Origin: Kitasatospora sp. Root107
Lineage (GTDB): Bacteria > Actinomycetota > Actinomycetes > Streptomycetales > Streptomycetaceae
DNA: 64,000 bases
Reading direction: 5' to 3'
Assembly: GCF_001424875.1 (NCBI RefSeq)
Contig: NZ_LMCT01000011.1
Location: 6,069-70,068, forward strand
Shown: in pieces, positions 28,662-38,157 of the stretch
How positions within the stretch are numbered: the stretch's first letter is position 1
Layout: each line of letters opens with the position of its first letter
Notes under the pieces: model-generated
Databases searched by the model: none
Told to the model about the DNA's origin: nothing
What the model saw: only the letters and a program-made list of their open reading frames with translations
Program-made: the position numbers and the translations under genes

Positions 28662-29135
28662 ATGCGAGTTGGGATCGTCGGGCACGAGGGGCTCTCGGAT
28701 CTGAGCGAGATGCTGGTCCGGGGCGAGCTGTGGCGACTGGTCACCACGTTCGGCAGCTACGACCTGGTCGGGGTGACCTGTCTGGCGGCCGGCCCTGAGA
28801 CCTGGTTCGCCCAGTCGGTGCTGGAGCACGGCGGCAAGGTCGAGGTGATCGTGTCGGCCACGGCTGGGAAGGCCGGGGCGTTCGCGGGAGCCGGCCGGCA
28901 GACCAGGCAGCGGCTGATGAACGAGGCGAACGCGGTGCACCGGCTGGCCCCGGTCGAGGTGGGCGGGCTCGGCGACGACACCTGCCGGGCCCTGGTCGGG
29001 ATGGTGGACGAGCTGATCGCGGTCTGGGACGGACGCCCCGAGGGGCACACCGCCGACGTGGTGAAGGCGGCAGAGCGGGCCGGGCTGTACGTCCAGGTGG
29101 TCTGGCCGCAGGGGTGCGAGAGCCCGGCGGCCTGA
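28662..29135 (+). CDS. Small conserved Rossmann-like protein, function unknown
   Basis: 157 residues. It begins MRVGIVGHEGLSDL, like a nucleotide-binding Rossmann or SLOG-type fold, and has an ordered alpha/beta pattern to the end. I do not recognise a specific family. A TATACG hexamer at 28613-28618 is a plausible -10. The ATG at 28662 is preceded by GGGG. It lies 47 bp before hisI on the same strand, and a regulatory link to that gene is possible but unproved. Confidence 0.6.
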   Translation: MRVGIVGHEGLSDLSEMLVRGELWRLVTTFGSYDLVGVTCLAAGPETWFAQSVLEHGGKVEVIVSATAGKAGAFAGAGRQTRQRLMNEANAVHRLAPVEVGGLGDDTCRALVGMVDELIAVWDGRPEGHTADVVKAAERAGLYVQVVWPQGCESPAA

Positions 29136-29182
29136 CCCCTGCAGTACCGGGTCGGCCTGGGTGAGCTGCCACAATGGGCGCC

Positions 29183-29557
29183 ATGTCGACCACTCCCGCC
29201 GCTCCCGGCAGCACCGCCCTCGCCCCTGACATCGCCGCCCGGCTCAAGCGCACCGAGGACGGCCTGCTGCCGGCGATCGCCCAGCAGTACGACACCGGCG
29301 AGGTGCTGATGCTCGGTTGGATGGACGACGAGGCGCTGCACCGCACCCTGACCACCGGCCGCTGCACGTACTGGAGCCGCAGCCGCCGGGAGTACTGGGT
29401 CAAGGGCGACACCTCCGGCCACTTCCAGCACGTCAAGCAGGTGGCGCTGGACTGCGACGGCGACACCCTGCTGGTCAAGGTCGACCAGGTCGGCGCGGCC
29501 TGCCACACCGGCGACCGGACCTGCTTCGACGCCGACCTGCTGCCGGTCGCTCGCTAG
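29183..29557 (+). CDS. hisI: Phosphoribosyl-AMP cyclohydrolase
   Basis: 124 residues. It opens the purine ring of PR-AMP, the third histidine step. Zn and metal motifs are [19 protein letters not shown] and HTGDRTCF, with GWMDDEAL earlier. The ATG at 29183 was chosen; an ATG at 29174 is also in frame. A CACAAT hexamer ends 7 nt before 29183, suggesting a leaderless transcript. hisE is not adjacent. trpE begins 42 bp after the stop. Confidence 0.93.
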   Translation: MSTTPAAPGSTALAPDIAARLKRTEDGLLPAIAQQYDTGEVLMLGWMDDEALHRTLTTGRCTYWSRSRREYWVKGDTSGHFQHVKQVALDCDGDTLLVKVDQVGAACHTGDRTCFDADLLPVAR

Positions 29558-29599
29558 TCTTTCCTTCACTGTCCCGACTGACGAACGGTGCCAAGCCAG

Positions 29600-31111
29600 A
29601 TGGACCTTGAGGACTTCCGCAAGCTCGCCGTAGACACCCGGGTCATCCCGGTCACCCGCCGGCTCCTCGCGGACGGCCTCACCCCCATCGGGCTGTACCG
29701 CAGCCTGGCCGACGAGCGCCCGGGCACCTTCCTGCTGGAGTCGGCGGAGCAGGGCAACTGGTCCCGGTACTCCTTCGTCGGCGTGCACAGCGCCGCCACC
29801 CTGACCGCCGACCCGGACGGCAACGCCCGCTGGCACGGCAGCCCGCCGGTCGGCATCCCCACCACCGGCGACCCGCTGGAGGTGCTGCGGGCCGCGCTGG
29901 AGGCCCTGCACACGCCCCGGCACACCGACGACGGCCTGCCGCCGCTCACCGGCGGTCTGGTCGGCTACCTCGGGTACGACGTGGTCCGCCGGCTGGAGAA
30001 GCTGCCGAACCTCACCCCTGACGACCTGAAGCTCCCCGAGCTGACCATGCTGCTGGCCACCGACCTGGCCGTGCTCGACCACGCCGACGGCACGGTGGTG
30101 CTGATCGCCAACGCGGTCAACCACAACGACCTGGCCACCGGTGTGGACGAGGCGTACACCGACGCCGTCGCCCGGCTGGACCGGATGCAGGCCGACCTGG
30201 CCCGGCCGGTCGACCCGGGCCTGGCGACCTTCACCCCCACGGCGGTTGACGCCCACTCACCCTTCGGCGGAGCCCCGTACCGGGCGGCGGTCGAGGAGGT
30301 GAAGGAGCGGATCCGGGCCGGCGAGGCGTTCCAGGTGGTGCCCTCGCAGCGGTTCGAAGCACCGTGCGAGGCCAGCGCGCTGGACGTCTACCGGGTCCTG
30401 CGCACCACCAACCCCAGCCCGTACATGTACCTGTTCCGCTTCCCCGGCCCGGACGGCACCGCCGAGGGCGGCTTCGACGTGGTCGGCTCCAGCCCGGAGG
30501 CGCTGGTCAAGGTGACGGGTGGTCAGGCGATGGTGCACCCGATCGCCGGCACCCGGCACCGCGGCGCCACCCCGCACGAGGACGCCGAGCTGGCTGCCGA
30601 GCTGCTCGCCGATCCGAAGGAGCGGGCCGAGCACCTGATGCTGGTCGACCTCGGCCGCAACGACCTCGGCCGGGTCTGCGAGCCCGGCAGCGTCGAGGTG
30701 GTCGACTTCATGTCGGTCGAGAAGTACAGCCACGTGATGCACATCGTCTCCACCGTCACCGGCCAGGTGGCGGCGGGCCGTTCCGCCTTCGACGTGCTGA
30801 CCGCCTGCTTCCCGGCGGGCACCCTCTCCGGTGCCCCCAAGCCCCGCGCGATGCGGATCATCGAGGAGCTCGAACCCACCCGCCGCGGCCTCTACGGTGG
30901 CTGCGTCGGCTACCTCGACTTCGCCGGCGACTCCGACACCGCGATCGCCATCCGCACCGCCCTGCTCCGCAACGGCACCGCCTACGTCCAGGCGGGCGCC
31001 GGCGTGGTGGCCGACTCCGACCCGCACTCCGAGGACACCGAGTGCCGCAACAAGGCCGCCGCCGTCCTCCGCGCCGTCGCCACCGCCAACACCCTGCGCA
31101 GCTCGCGGTAG
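29600..31111 (+). CDS. trpE: Anthranilate synthase component I
   Basis: 503 residues, not fused to TrpG. It makes anthranilate from chorismate. The Trp-feedback segment [15 protein letters not shown] is present. The catalytic chorismate-binding domain has [39 protein letters not shown] and [11 protein letters not shown]. The ATG at 29600 fits the family start ([10 protein letters not shown]); a GTG at 29588 is in frame and no good ribosome site distinguishes them. No Trp-rich leader peptide was found upstream, so attenuation of that type is not evident here. Confidence 0.93.
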   Translation: MDLEDFRKLAVDTRVIPVTRRLLADGLTPIGLYRSLADERPGTFLLESAEQGNWSRYSFVGVHSAATLTADPDGNARWHGSPPVGIPTTGDPLEVLRAALEALHTPRHTDDGLPPLTGGLVGYLGYDVVRRLEKLPNLTPDDLKLPELTMLLATDLAVLDHADGTVVLIANAVNHNDLATGVDEAYTDAVARLDRMQADLARPVDPGLATFTPTAVDAHSPFGGAPYRAAVEEVKERIRAGEAFQVVPSQRFEAPCEASALDVYRVLRTTNPSPYMYLFRFPGPDGTAEGGFDVVGSSPEALVKVTGGQAMVHPIAGTRHRGATPHEDAELAAELLADPKERAEHLMLVDLGRNDLGRVCEPGSVEVVDFMSVEKYSHVMHIVSTVTGQVAAGRSAFDVLTACFPAGTLSGAPKPRAMRIIEELEPTRRGLYGGCVGYLDFAGDSDTAIAIRTALLRNGTAYVQAGAGVVADSDPHSEDTECRNKAAAVLRAVATANTLRSSR

Positions 31112-31154
31112 ACCCCGGCGCGGTCCGGGCGGTCCGGTCAGGGATAGTGGACGG

Positions 31155-31775
31155 GTGACCTCGCTTCCCTCGCCCCGTACTGCTGAGCCCGCTGCCGTCG
31201 AGACTGCGCCGAAGAAGAACAGCCGCCGGAGTCTCGGGGTGATGCTGGCGCTGACCGTGCTCGGGGCGGTGTTGGTGCTGACCGCCGTGAGCCGGGTGTG
31301 GGCGACGGGGAAGGCCGGGGGGCTGGCGGTCGAGGTGACCGGGAGTGCGGTTTCGGGGCTGCCGGGCGGGCTGGCGCTGGTCGGGCTGGCTTCGGCGGTG
31401 GCGGTCTTCGCGGTGCGTGGCGTGGGCAAGGCGGTGGTGGGCGCCCTGGTGACGCTGGCCGGGCTCGGCGCTGCGGTGGCGGCGGTGGCCGGCGCGACCG
31501 GTGCCGGTGCGCTGAACGGCGAGGCGGCCAAGAAGCTGGCGTTGGTCAGCGCCCAGGCGGAGCAGGTGAGCCACACGGCCTGGCCGTGGGTGGCCGCGCT
31601 GGGCGGTCTGCTGCTGGCCGTCGCCGGGCTGCTGACGGTGCGGCACGGCCGGGACTGGCCCGCGATGGGCAGCCGGTACGACGCGCCGGCCCGCAAGGCC
31701 ACGCCGAAGGCCAAGGGCGCCGGGACCCCGGCCGAGCTGTGGCAGGCACTGGACCGTGGCGAGGATCCCACCTGA
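31155..31775 (+). CDS. Trp-biosynthesis-associated membrane protein (TIGR02234 type)
   Basis: 206 residues with four hydrophobic segments and the conserved R.WA core (LTAVSRVWATGK). It matches the family found beside trpE in actinobacteria. The function is unknown; a regulatory or transport role is only inferred from its constant position. The GTG is at 31155, with GATAGT 6 nt upstream as a possible leaderless -10. Confidence 0.8.
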   Translation: MTSLPSPRTAEPAAVETAPKKNSRRSLGVMLALTVLGAVLVLTAVSRVWATGKAGGLAVEVTGSAVSGLPGGLALVGLASAVAVFAVRGVGKAVVGALVTLAGLGAAVAAVAGATGAGALNGEAAKKLALVSAQAEQVSHTAWPWVAALGGLLLAVAGLLTVRHGRDWPAMGSRYDAPARKATPKAKGAGTPAELWQALDRGEDPT

Positions 31776-31790
31776 AACAGAGGCCCCCGC

Positions 31791-31820
31791 TTGGGGTCGG
31801 ACGTCAGGGCCCGGCACAAT
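31791..31820 (+). promoter_or_regulatory. Candidate promoter of the HGxxPAAW gene
   Basis: TTGGGG (31791-31796) and CACAAT (31815-31820) are 18 bp apart, in the 112-bp gap before the gene at 31888. It is one of the better housekeeping-type matches in the window. Confidence 0.4.
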
Positions 31821-31887
31821 GGGGACGTAAACCCGCCGAGCGCCCGTCAGCCCGGCCGGGCCCCGGAGAACCAAGGAGCACCATCAG

Positions 31888-32145
31888 ATGTCGGCAGCAG
31901 CGCACGGCAACACCCCCGCCGCCTGGACCGGCTCGACCATCGCCTTCATCGGCTTCACGGTCAGCGGCGTCGCCATGATCCTTCCCGCCATCTGGCTGTT
32001 CTGGGTGGGCCTGGTCGTCGTCGTGCTCGGCGGCGTGGTCGGCAAGGCGATGGCGATGGCGGGCATGGGCAAGCAGCCCAGCCAGAACTTCGCCACCCCC
32101 GAGGAGACGATCGCTCGCCGCGAGGCCGTCACCGCCGGGGCCTGA
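31888..32145 (+). CDS. HGxxPAAW family small membrane protein
   Basis: 85 residues. The N-terminus has the name-giving motif AHGNTPAAWTG, followed by two transmembrane helices (FIGFTVSGVAMILPAIW and WVGLVVVVLGGVVGKAMAM). It is conserved in actinomycetes near trp genes and its function is unknown. The ATG follows AAGGAG at good spacing. Confidence 0.8.
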   Translation: MSAAAHGNTPAAWTGSTIAFIGFTVSGVAMILPAIWLFWVGLVVVVLGGVVGKAMAMAGMGKQPSQNFATPEETIARREAVTAGA

Positions 32146-32264
32146 ACCCCCGTCAGATCCGTCCCAGGGAGCGGCAGGCGCACGGAGCGCCGGTCGCTCC
32201 CTGCTGCGTGACACGCACGCTCGCCTGAGGGGTGAGCCCCGGCGGCCGGGGCAGAATCGGCGGT

Positions 32265-32726
32265 GTGAACGCCGCCCCGCAGCCCGCCCCGCAACCCAGC
32301 GCCTCGCCCGTGCCGCCGTCCCTGCTGCGCCGGCTGGTCCGCCCGCTGGCCGCCCTGACGGCGGTCGGTCTGCCGACCCTGTACGTGGCGGGGGTGGACC
32401 CGAACACGCCCGGCCACTACCCGACCTGCCCGGTGCTCGCGGCCACCGGCTGGTGGTGTCCCGGCTGCGGTGGCCTGCGGGCCGTGCACGCGCTGACCCA
32501 CGGCGAACTGACCACGGCGGTGCACGACAACCTGCTGGTGGTGCTGCTGGCGGTGGTCGCCGGGCTGCTCTGGGTGGGCTGGCTGTGGGCCGCCCTGACC
32601 GGCGGGAAGGCGCCCCGGATCGGGTTCGGCGCGGCCCGTACCGTCCTGCTGGTGCTGGTCCTCGGGCTGTTCATGGTGCTGCGAAACCTCCCGATCGGAG
32701 CCGCCCTGGCACCGCCCGCGGTGTAG
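32265..32726 (+). CDS. DUF2752 membrane protein
   Basis: 153 residues. A proline-rich start, then the DUF2752 signature WWCPGCGGLRAVHAL, with two cysteines between membrane segments, and three or four hydrophobic helices. The function is unknown. The GTG at 32265 has CAGAAT 7 nt upstream, again a leaderless arrangement. Confidence 0.8.
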   Translation: MNAAPQPAPQPSASPVPPSLLRRLVRPLAALTAVGLPTLYVAGVDPNTPGHYPTCPVLAATGWWCPGCGGLRAVHALTHGELTTAVHDNLLVVLLAVVAGLLWVGWLWAALTGGKAPRIGFGAARTVLLVLVLGLFMVLRNLPIGAALAPPAV

Positions 32727-32924
32727 CCCTCCGGCGTGTGCGCCGGTCCGCTCCGCGAGACGCGCGCCGGGCGGATGCGGTTCGCGCCCCCTGCGCCCGA
32801 TACCATCGAGAGGCCGACGGGGGCAGATCAGCACCGGACCTGCACAGGTCCGGTCCGGTTCGTACCCGCGGTGTTACACCCGACTAGCCGGGCGATCGCC
32901 CGGCAGAACGATGGGGGCGCCCGC
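32727..32924 (+). promoter_or_regulatory. trpC leader region with two perfect dyads
   Basis: The 198-bp gap before trpC contains a TACCAT hexamer near 32799 (weak -10). It also holds a perfect hairpin ACCGGACCTG-CA-CAGGTCCGGT (32833-32854). An 18-bp palindrome GCCGGGCGATCGCCCGGC (32887-32904) lies 20 bp before the trpC start. No Trp-codon-rich leader ORF is present. The dyads could be a terminator/anti-terminator element or a repressor site. Confidence 0.45.
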
Positions 32925-33737
32925 GTGAGTGTGCTCGACGAGATCATCGACGGGGTCCGCGAGGACCTCGCCGAGCGACAGGCCCGGGTCTCCCTGGACC
33001 AGCTCAAGGAGCTGGCCGCCAAGGCTCCCGACGCCAAGGACGGCGTTGCCGCGCTGCGTGGCGACGGCATCCGGGTGATCTGCGAGGTCAAGCGCTCCAG
33101 CCCCTCCAAGGGAGCGCTGGCGGCGATCGCCGACCCGGCGGCCCTGGCGCTCGACTACGCGGCCGGCGGTGCCGCCGCGATCAGTGTGCTGACCGAGCAG
33201 CGCCGCTTCGGCGGTTCGCTGGCCGACCTGGACGCCGTCCGGGCCGCGGTCGAGACCCCGATCCTGCGCAAGGACTTCATCGTCACCGCGTACCAGCTCT
33301 GGGAGGCCCGCGCCCACGGCGCCGACCTCGCGCTGCTGATCGTGGCGGCCCTGGACCAGCCCGCGCTCGTCTCGCTCATCGAGCGGGCCGAGTCGATCGG
33401 GCTCACGCCCCTGGTCGAGGTGCACGACGAGGAGGAGGTCGCCCGCGCGGTGGACGCCGGAGCGAAGATCATCGGTGTCAACGCGCGCAACCTCAAGACC
33501 CTCGAGGTCGACCGGAACACCTTCGGCAACGTGGTGGACGCCATCCCGGCGCACATCGTCCGCATCGCCGAGTCCGGGGTGCGCGGTCCGCACGACCTGA
33601 TCGCGTACGCCAACCTGGGCGCGGACGCCGTGCTGGTGGGCGAGTCCCTGGTGACCGGCAAGGACCCGAAGGCGGCCGTGGCCGACCTGGTGGCCGCCGG
33701 TGCCCACCCGGCGCTGCGCAACAACGGACGGGGCTGA
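32925..33737 (+). CDS. trpC: Indole-3-glycerol phosphate synthase
   Basis: 270 residues, monofunctional. It closes the indole ring. Markers are [14 protein letters not shown] (catalytic Glu and Lys), [36 protein letters not shown] and [13 protein letters not shown]. The GTG at 32925 gives [11 protein letters not shown]; an alternative GTG lies 6 nt on. It heads trpC-trpM-trpB-trpA. Confidence 0.95.
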   Translation: MSVLDEIIDGVREDLAERQARVSLDQLKELAAKAPDAKDGVAALRGDGIRVICEVKRSSPSKGALAAIADPAALALDYAAGGAAAISVLTEQRRFGGSLADLDAVRAAVETPILRKDFIVTAYQLWEARAHGADLALLIVAALDQPALVSLIERAESIGLTPLVEVHDEEEVARAVDAGAKIIGVNARNLKTLEVDRNTFGNVVDAIPAHIVRIAESGVRGPHDLIAYANLGADAVLVGESLVTGKDPKAAVADLVAAGAHPALRNNGRG

Positions 33738-33745
33738 CCCGACCG

Positions 33746-33889
33746 ATGAGTGCCCGTCTCGCCCCCGGCTGCCGCCCGCGCGGCTGCCGCGCGCCCGCGC
33801 GCCGGGTGCTGGGGCGGCGGGTGCGGTACGTGATCGGCTGCGAGCCCGGGCAGGTGCCGGGTCGCCGATGGCGCAGGACGAACGGCTGA
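33746..33889 (+). CDS. trpM: Small TrpM/TrpX-type protein between trpC and trpB
   Basis: 47 codons, starting 8 bp after the trpC stop and ending 55 bp before trpB. The product is strongly basic with four cysteines: [20 protein letters not shown], then a [17 protein letters not shown] core. Streptomyces coelicolor carries a small gene (trpX, renamed trpM) in exactly this place, reported to modulate tryptophan synthesis. This one is shorter, and its identity rests on position and character, not on alignment. Confidence 0.7.
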   Translation: MSARLAPGCRPRGCRAPARRVLGRRVRYVIGCEPGQVPGRRWRRTNG

Positions 33890-33944
33890 GCACAGCCATG
33901 CCACGTTCCTGACAGTCATTCACCGAATCACGAGGACTACAGCC

Positions 33945-35180
<1,236 letters not shown>

Positions 35181-35182
35181 CC

Positions 35183-35989
35183 ATGGCTTCGAAGCTGAGC
35201 GCGGTGCTGGCCGCCGCGAAGAGTGAGCACCGGGCGGCCCTGATCGGCTACCTGCCGGCCGGCTTCCCGACCATCGACGGCGGCATCGCCGCGGTCAAGG
35301 CCCTGATCGAGGGCGGCTGCGACGTGGTCGAGGTCGGCCTGCCGCACTCCGACCCGGTGCTGGACGGTCCGACCATCCAGACCGCCGACGACATCGCGCT
35401 GCGGGGCGGCGTCCGGATCAAGGACGTGCTGCGGACGGTCGCCGAGGCGACCACCGCCCACCCCGGTACGCCGGTGCTGGTGATGACGTACTGGAACCCG
35501 GTGGACCGCTACGGCGTGGCCCGGTTCGCGGCCGAGCTGGCCGCCGCCGGGGGAGCGGGCGTGATCCTGCCCGACCTGCCGGTCGAGGAGTCCGACGAGT
35601 GGCGGAAGGCGGCGGGCGAGCACGGGCTCGACACCGTCTTCGTGGTCGCCCCGAGCAGCAAGGACCCGCGCCTCGCGGAGGTCACCGCGGCGGGCTCCGG
35701 CTTCGTCTACGCGGCCGCCGTGATGGGCGTGACCGGCACCCGGGCGGCCGTCGGCAACCTGGCCGAGGACCTGGTCGCCCGCACCCGGGCCACCACCGAC
35801 CTGCCGGTCTGCGTCGGGCTCGGGGTGTCCAACGCCGACCAGGCTGCGCAGGTGGCGGCTTTTGCGGACGGGGTGATCGTGGGCTCCGCCTTTGTCCAGC
35901 GCATCCTGGACGCGGCGGACGACGACGCCGGGCTGGCAGCGGTCCGCGAGCTCGCCGCTGAACTGGCGGAGGGCGTCCGCCGCCGCTAG
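35183..35989 (+). CDS. trpA: Tryptophan synthase alpha subunit
   Basis: 268 residues. It cleaves indole-3-glycerol phosphate. The catalytic Glu and Asp lie in VVEVGLPHSDPVLDGPTIQ, with MTYWNPVDRYG and VCVGLGVSN as further markers. The ATG at 35183 is preferred because GGGGGT lies 9 nt upstream. A GTG at 35177 overlapping the trpB stop is the alternative. Repeat D begins 24 bp after the stop. Confidence 0.95.
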   Translation: MASKLSAVLAAAKSEHRAALIGYLPAGFPTIDGGIAAVKALIEGGCDVVEVGLPHSDPVLDGPTIQTADDIALRGGVRIKDVLRTVAEATTAHPGTPVLVMTYWNPVDRYGVARFAAELAAAGGAGVILPDLPVEESDEWRKAAGEHGLDTVFVVAPSSKDPRLAEVTAAGSGFVYAAAVMGVTGTRAAVGNLAEDLVARTRATTDLPVCVGLGVSNADQAAQVAAFADGVIVGSAFVQRILDAADDDAGLAAVRELAAELAEGVRRR

Positions 35990-36012
35990 GCACCTTCCCG
36001 AGGTTGCACTAT

Positions 36013-36151
36013 CAGGGGCTCGGGGCTCTGCTGACAAGCGGCTCCGCCGCGGGGCGAGGAGATCTGGCGCTCGGGTCAAAATCCAAAGTGCCTGACCACC
36101 TACGTACGTTTGACCTTTTCGAGGTCGGCGTCGCAGTTCCCCGAGCCCCTG
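36013..36151. repeat. Palindromic intergenic repeat, copy D (139 bp)
   Basis: Left end CAGGGGCTCGGGG (preceded by TTGCAC at 36004), right end CAGTTCCCCGAGCCCCTG. The interior GAGGAGATCTGGCGCTCGGG, TCAAAATCCAAAGTGCCTG and ACGTACGTTTGACC is shared with copy C and, inverted, with copy B. It carries about 24 extra bases (a CAAGCGGCTCCGCCGC segment) near the left end. It follows trpA. Confidence 0.85.
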
Positions 36152-36298
36152 TGGGTTGATGTCCGGAGGGTCGGCTCGGGCCCGCCGTCCGGGTGAAGTG
36201 TTGGGGGTTGACGCATCGGGGGCGGTTGGGTGGCGTTGAGTGGAGGGACGAGTTCGTGTGCTGTACGACTCGTTTCGCCGACTGAAGGAGTGCGCCAA

Positions 36299-36550
36299 GT
36301 GCCCCGTCTCCAGCGTGCCGTCCTGCTGCGGGCGGCGGCGGCCGCCCTGGTGCTCGGTGCGACGCTGGGTGCGGAGGCGGTGGTCGGTCCGGTGCTGGCC
36401 CAGCGGGGGGCGGAGCGGGCCGAGCGGGATGCGTACGTGTGCAGTCAGGCGGCCCGGGTGGATTCGGTGGTGCGGGCCGGGCGGTCGCAGCACGATGGGC
36501 GGCCACCGCTCAGCCGGCTGGCGGGTCCGGCCGGGTGCGGGCAGCACTGA
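36299..36550 (+). CDS. Small exported or membrane-anchored protein, unknown
   Basis: 83 residues. The GTG follows AAGGAG at 8 nt spacing. The N-terminus RLQRAVLLRAAAAALVLGAT looks like a signal peptide or anchor. The rest is short, with two cysteines (YVCSQAARVDSVV and GCGQH). I recognise no family. The 147 bp before it hold an ACGAGT/ACTCGT dyad and nothing else clear. Confidence 0.5.
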   Translation: MPRLQRAVLLRAAAAALVLGATLGAEAVVGPVLAQRGAERAERDAYVCSQAARVDSVVRAGRSQHDGRPPLSRLAGPAGCGQH

Positions 36551-36695
36551 CGCTGGATCAGATCGGACATCTGTCCCTATTTCATCACTCATTCGGCTTA
36601 ATGCGCGAATGTGGAGTAACCGCCATTCATCCCCTACGGTTCATCAGGAAGCGTGAGTAGCACCACGCCAGGGACGTACCGAGGGGGAGGACCCG
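36551..36695 (+). promoter_or_regulatory. AT-richer promoter region before the MauE-like gene
   Basis: This 145-bp gap is visibly less GC-rich than its surroundings and includes ATTCG-N10-CGAAT (36591-36610) and a CTACGGTTC segment. A promoter for the redox genes downstream is expected here. No single pair of hexamers stands out, and the match to a SigR-type GGAAT-N18-GTT site is poor. Confidence 0.35.
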
Positions 36696-37214
36696 ATGGC
36701 CAGTCAGCAGACCGCCGCCGCACCGGACCGCGGCTCGGGACTGCGCCGCGCGGTCGACGGCGAGGCGGGGGAGTGGTTTGGGCTGGCGGCCCGGATCGGC
36801 CTGGCCGTGGTCTGGGCCTGGGCCGGGCTGGCCAAGGTGGCCGATCCGGCGGAGGCGGCGCAGGCCGTGCGGGCGTACGAGATCCTGCCCGAGTCCCTGG
36901 TCAAGCCGATCGGTTACGGGCTGCCGTTCCTCGAACTGGCCCTCGCCCTGCTGCTGTTGATCGGTCTCGGGACGCGGATCGTCGCGGTGATCTCGGCCCT
37001 GCTGCTGCTCACCTTCATCGGCGGTATCAGCTCCGCCTGGGCCCGTGGCATCTCGATCGACTGCGGCTGCTTCGGCGGCGGTGGCGCGGTCGACTCCTCG
37101 CAGACCGAGTACCTGCAGGAGATCATGCGCGACAGCGGCTTCCTGCTGCTGGCCGCGTGGCTGGTGTACCGGCCCAGGACCAAGCTCTCGGCCGATGCGT
37201 GGCTGAGCGCTTGA
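36696..37214 (+). CDS. MauE/DoxX-like membrane redox protein
   Basis: 172 residues with four transmembrane helices (near 28-48, 72-92, 98-118 and 145-160). A cysteine pair in DCGCFGGGGAV, typical of MauE-type proteins, passes electrons or keeps partner thiols in the right state. The ATG follows GGGGGAGG. It is followed 55 bp later by a membrane-anchored thioredoxin-like protein, so the two probably form one extracytoplasmic thiol system. Confidence 0.82.
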   Translation: MASQQTAAAPDRGSGLRRAVDGEAGEWFGLAARIGLAVVWAWAGLAKVADPAEAAQAVRAYEILPESLVKPIGYGLPFLELALALLLLIGLGTRIVAVISALLLLTFIGGISSAWARGISIDCGCFGGGGAVDSSQTEYLQEIMRDSGFLLLAAWLVYRPRTKLSADAWLSA

Positions 37215-37269
37215 CGGACCGACAGCCGCCACCGAACCCACCGGCCCCCACCTTGGACGTACCAGAGCT

Positions 37270-38082
37270 ATGAGTGAGAAGAACCGAGAAGGCAAGCGCA
37301 CCGCCCGCGAGCGGATGCTGGAGGAGCGGGCCGCCGAGGAGGCCCGTTCGAAGCGGAAGAAGAAGCTGATCATCGGCGGGGTGGTGCTCGCGGTGATCGC
37401 GGCGGGTGTGATCACCGGTGTGGTGGTGCAGAACCAGCGCTCCAAGCCGGACACCCCGGTGGCCCACCCGGCCGGCACCATCGGTGACAAGAACCTGGTG
37501 ATCCCGGACGGCCCGGCGAACGCCCCCTCGGTGCTGACCGTCTACGAGGACCCGCGCTGCCCGGCCTGTGGCACCTTCGAGCGTGAATTCTCCAGCACGG
37601 TCAACCAGTTGGAGAACCAGGGCAAGCTCTACGGGAACTACCACATCGTCTCGTTCATCGACCGCTCGCTCGGCGGCAAGGGCTCCAAGTACGGTGCCAA
37701 CGCGCTGGCCTGTGCCCAGGACGCGGGCAAGTTCCGCGAGTACCACGACGTGATGTACAAGAACCAGCCGGAGGAGACCAGTGACTCCTTCGGCGACAAG
37801 AGCACCCTGATCGACCTGGCCAAGCAGGTCCCCGGGCTGGACAGCCCGACCTTCGAGAGCTGCGTCAACGACAACAAGTACGCCGGCTGGGTGTCCGCGG
37901 TGCAGCAGGACTTCGACAAGTCCAGCTACAAGTCGACCCCGACGATCCTGCTCAACGGCACGCCGATCTACCCGAAGAACGGTGAGGAGCAGATCAGTCC
38001 GGAGAACCTGGCGAAGTGGGTGGACGCCGCCAACGCGGGCAAGCCGCTGGGCACCGTCACCAGCGCCACTCCGGCGCCCTGA
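37270..38082 (+). CDS. Membrane-anchored DsbA-like thioredoxin-fold protein
   Basis: 270 residues. A charged cytoplasmic N-terminus (EGKRTARERMLEERAAEEAR) is followed by one transmembrane helix (about 34-53). The extracellular DsbA-like domain has the active-site motif DPRCPACGTFE and the cis-proline region STPTILLNG. It should form or rearrange disulfides outside the membrane. It is paired with the MauE-like protein upstream and precedes lgt. Confidence 0.88.
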   Translation: MSEKNREGKRTARERMLEERAAEEARSKRKKKLIIGGVVLAVIAAGVITGVVVQNQRSKPDTPVAHPAGTIGDKNLVIPDGPANAPSVLTVYEDPRCPACGTFEREFSSTVNQLENQGKLYGNYHIVSFIDRSLGGKGSKYGANALACAQDAGKFREYHDVMYKNQPEETSDSFGDKSTLIDLAKQVPGLDSPTFESCVNDNKYAGWVSAVQQDFDKSSYKSTPTILLNGTPIYPKNGEEQISPENLAKWVDAANAGKPLGTVTSATPAP

Positions 38083-38157
38083 GCGACGAACGTTCGAAAG
38101 CTGTGACCCCGCGCGGTGCCGGAGTGTCGGGCGGGGTCCGGTAGCGTCGACCTCGCC

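Noticed and set aside
29558..29599. Trp attenuator before trpE
   Set aside because: The gap is only 42 bp and contains neither a small ORF nor a terminator/anti-terminator pair.
32736..32924. In-frame upstream extension of trpC as a leader peptide
   Set aside because: It has no Trp codons, crosses two dyads and lacks a start that fits. It is treated as non-coding leader.
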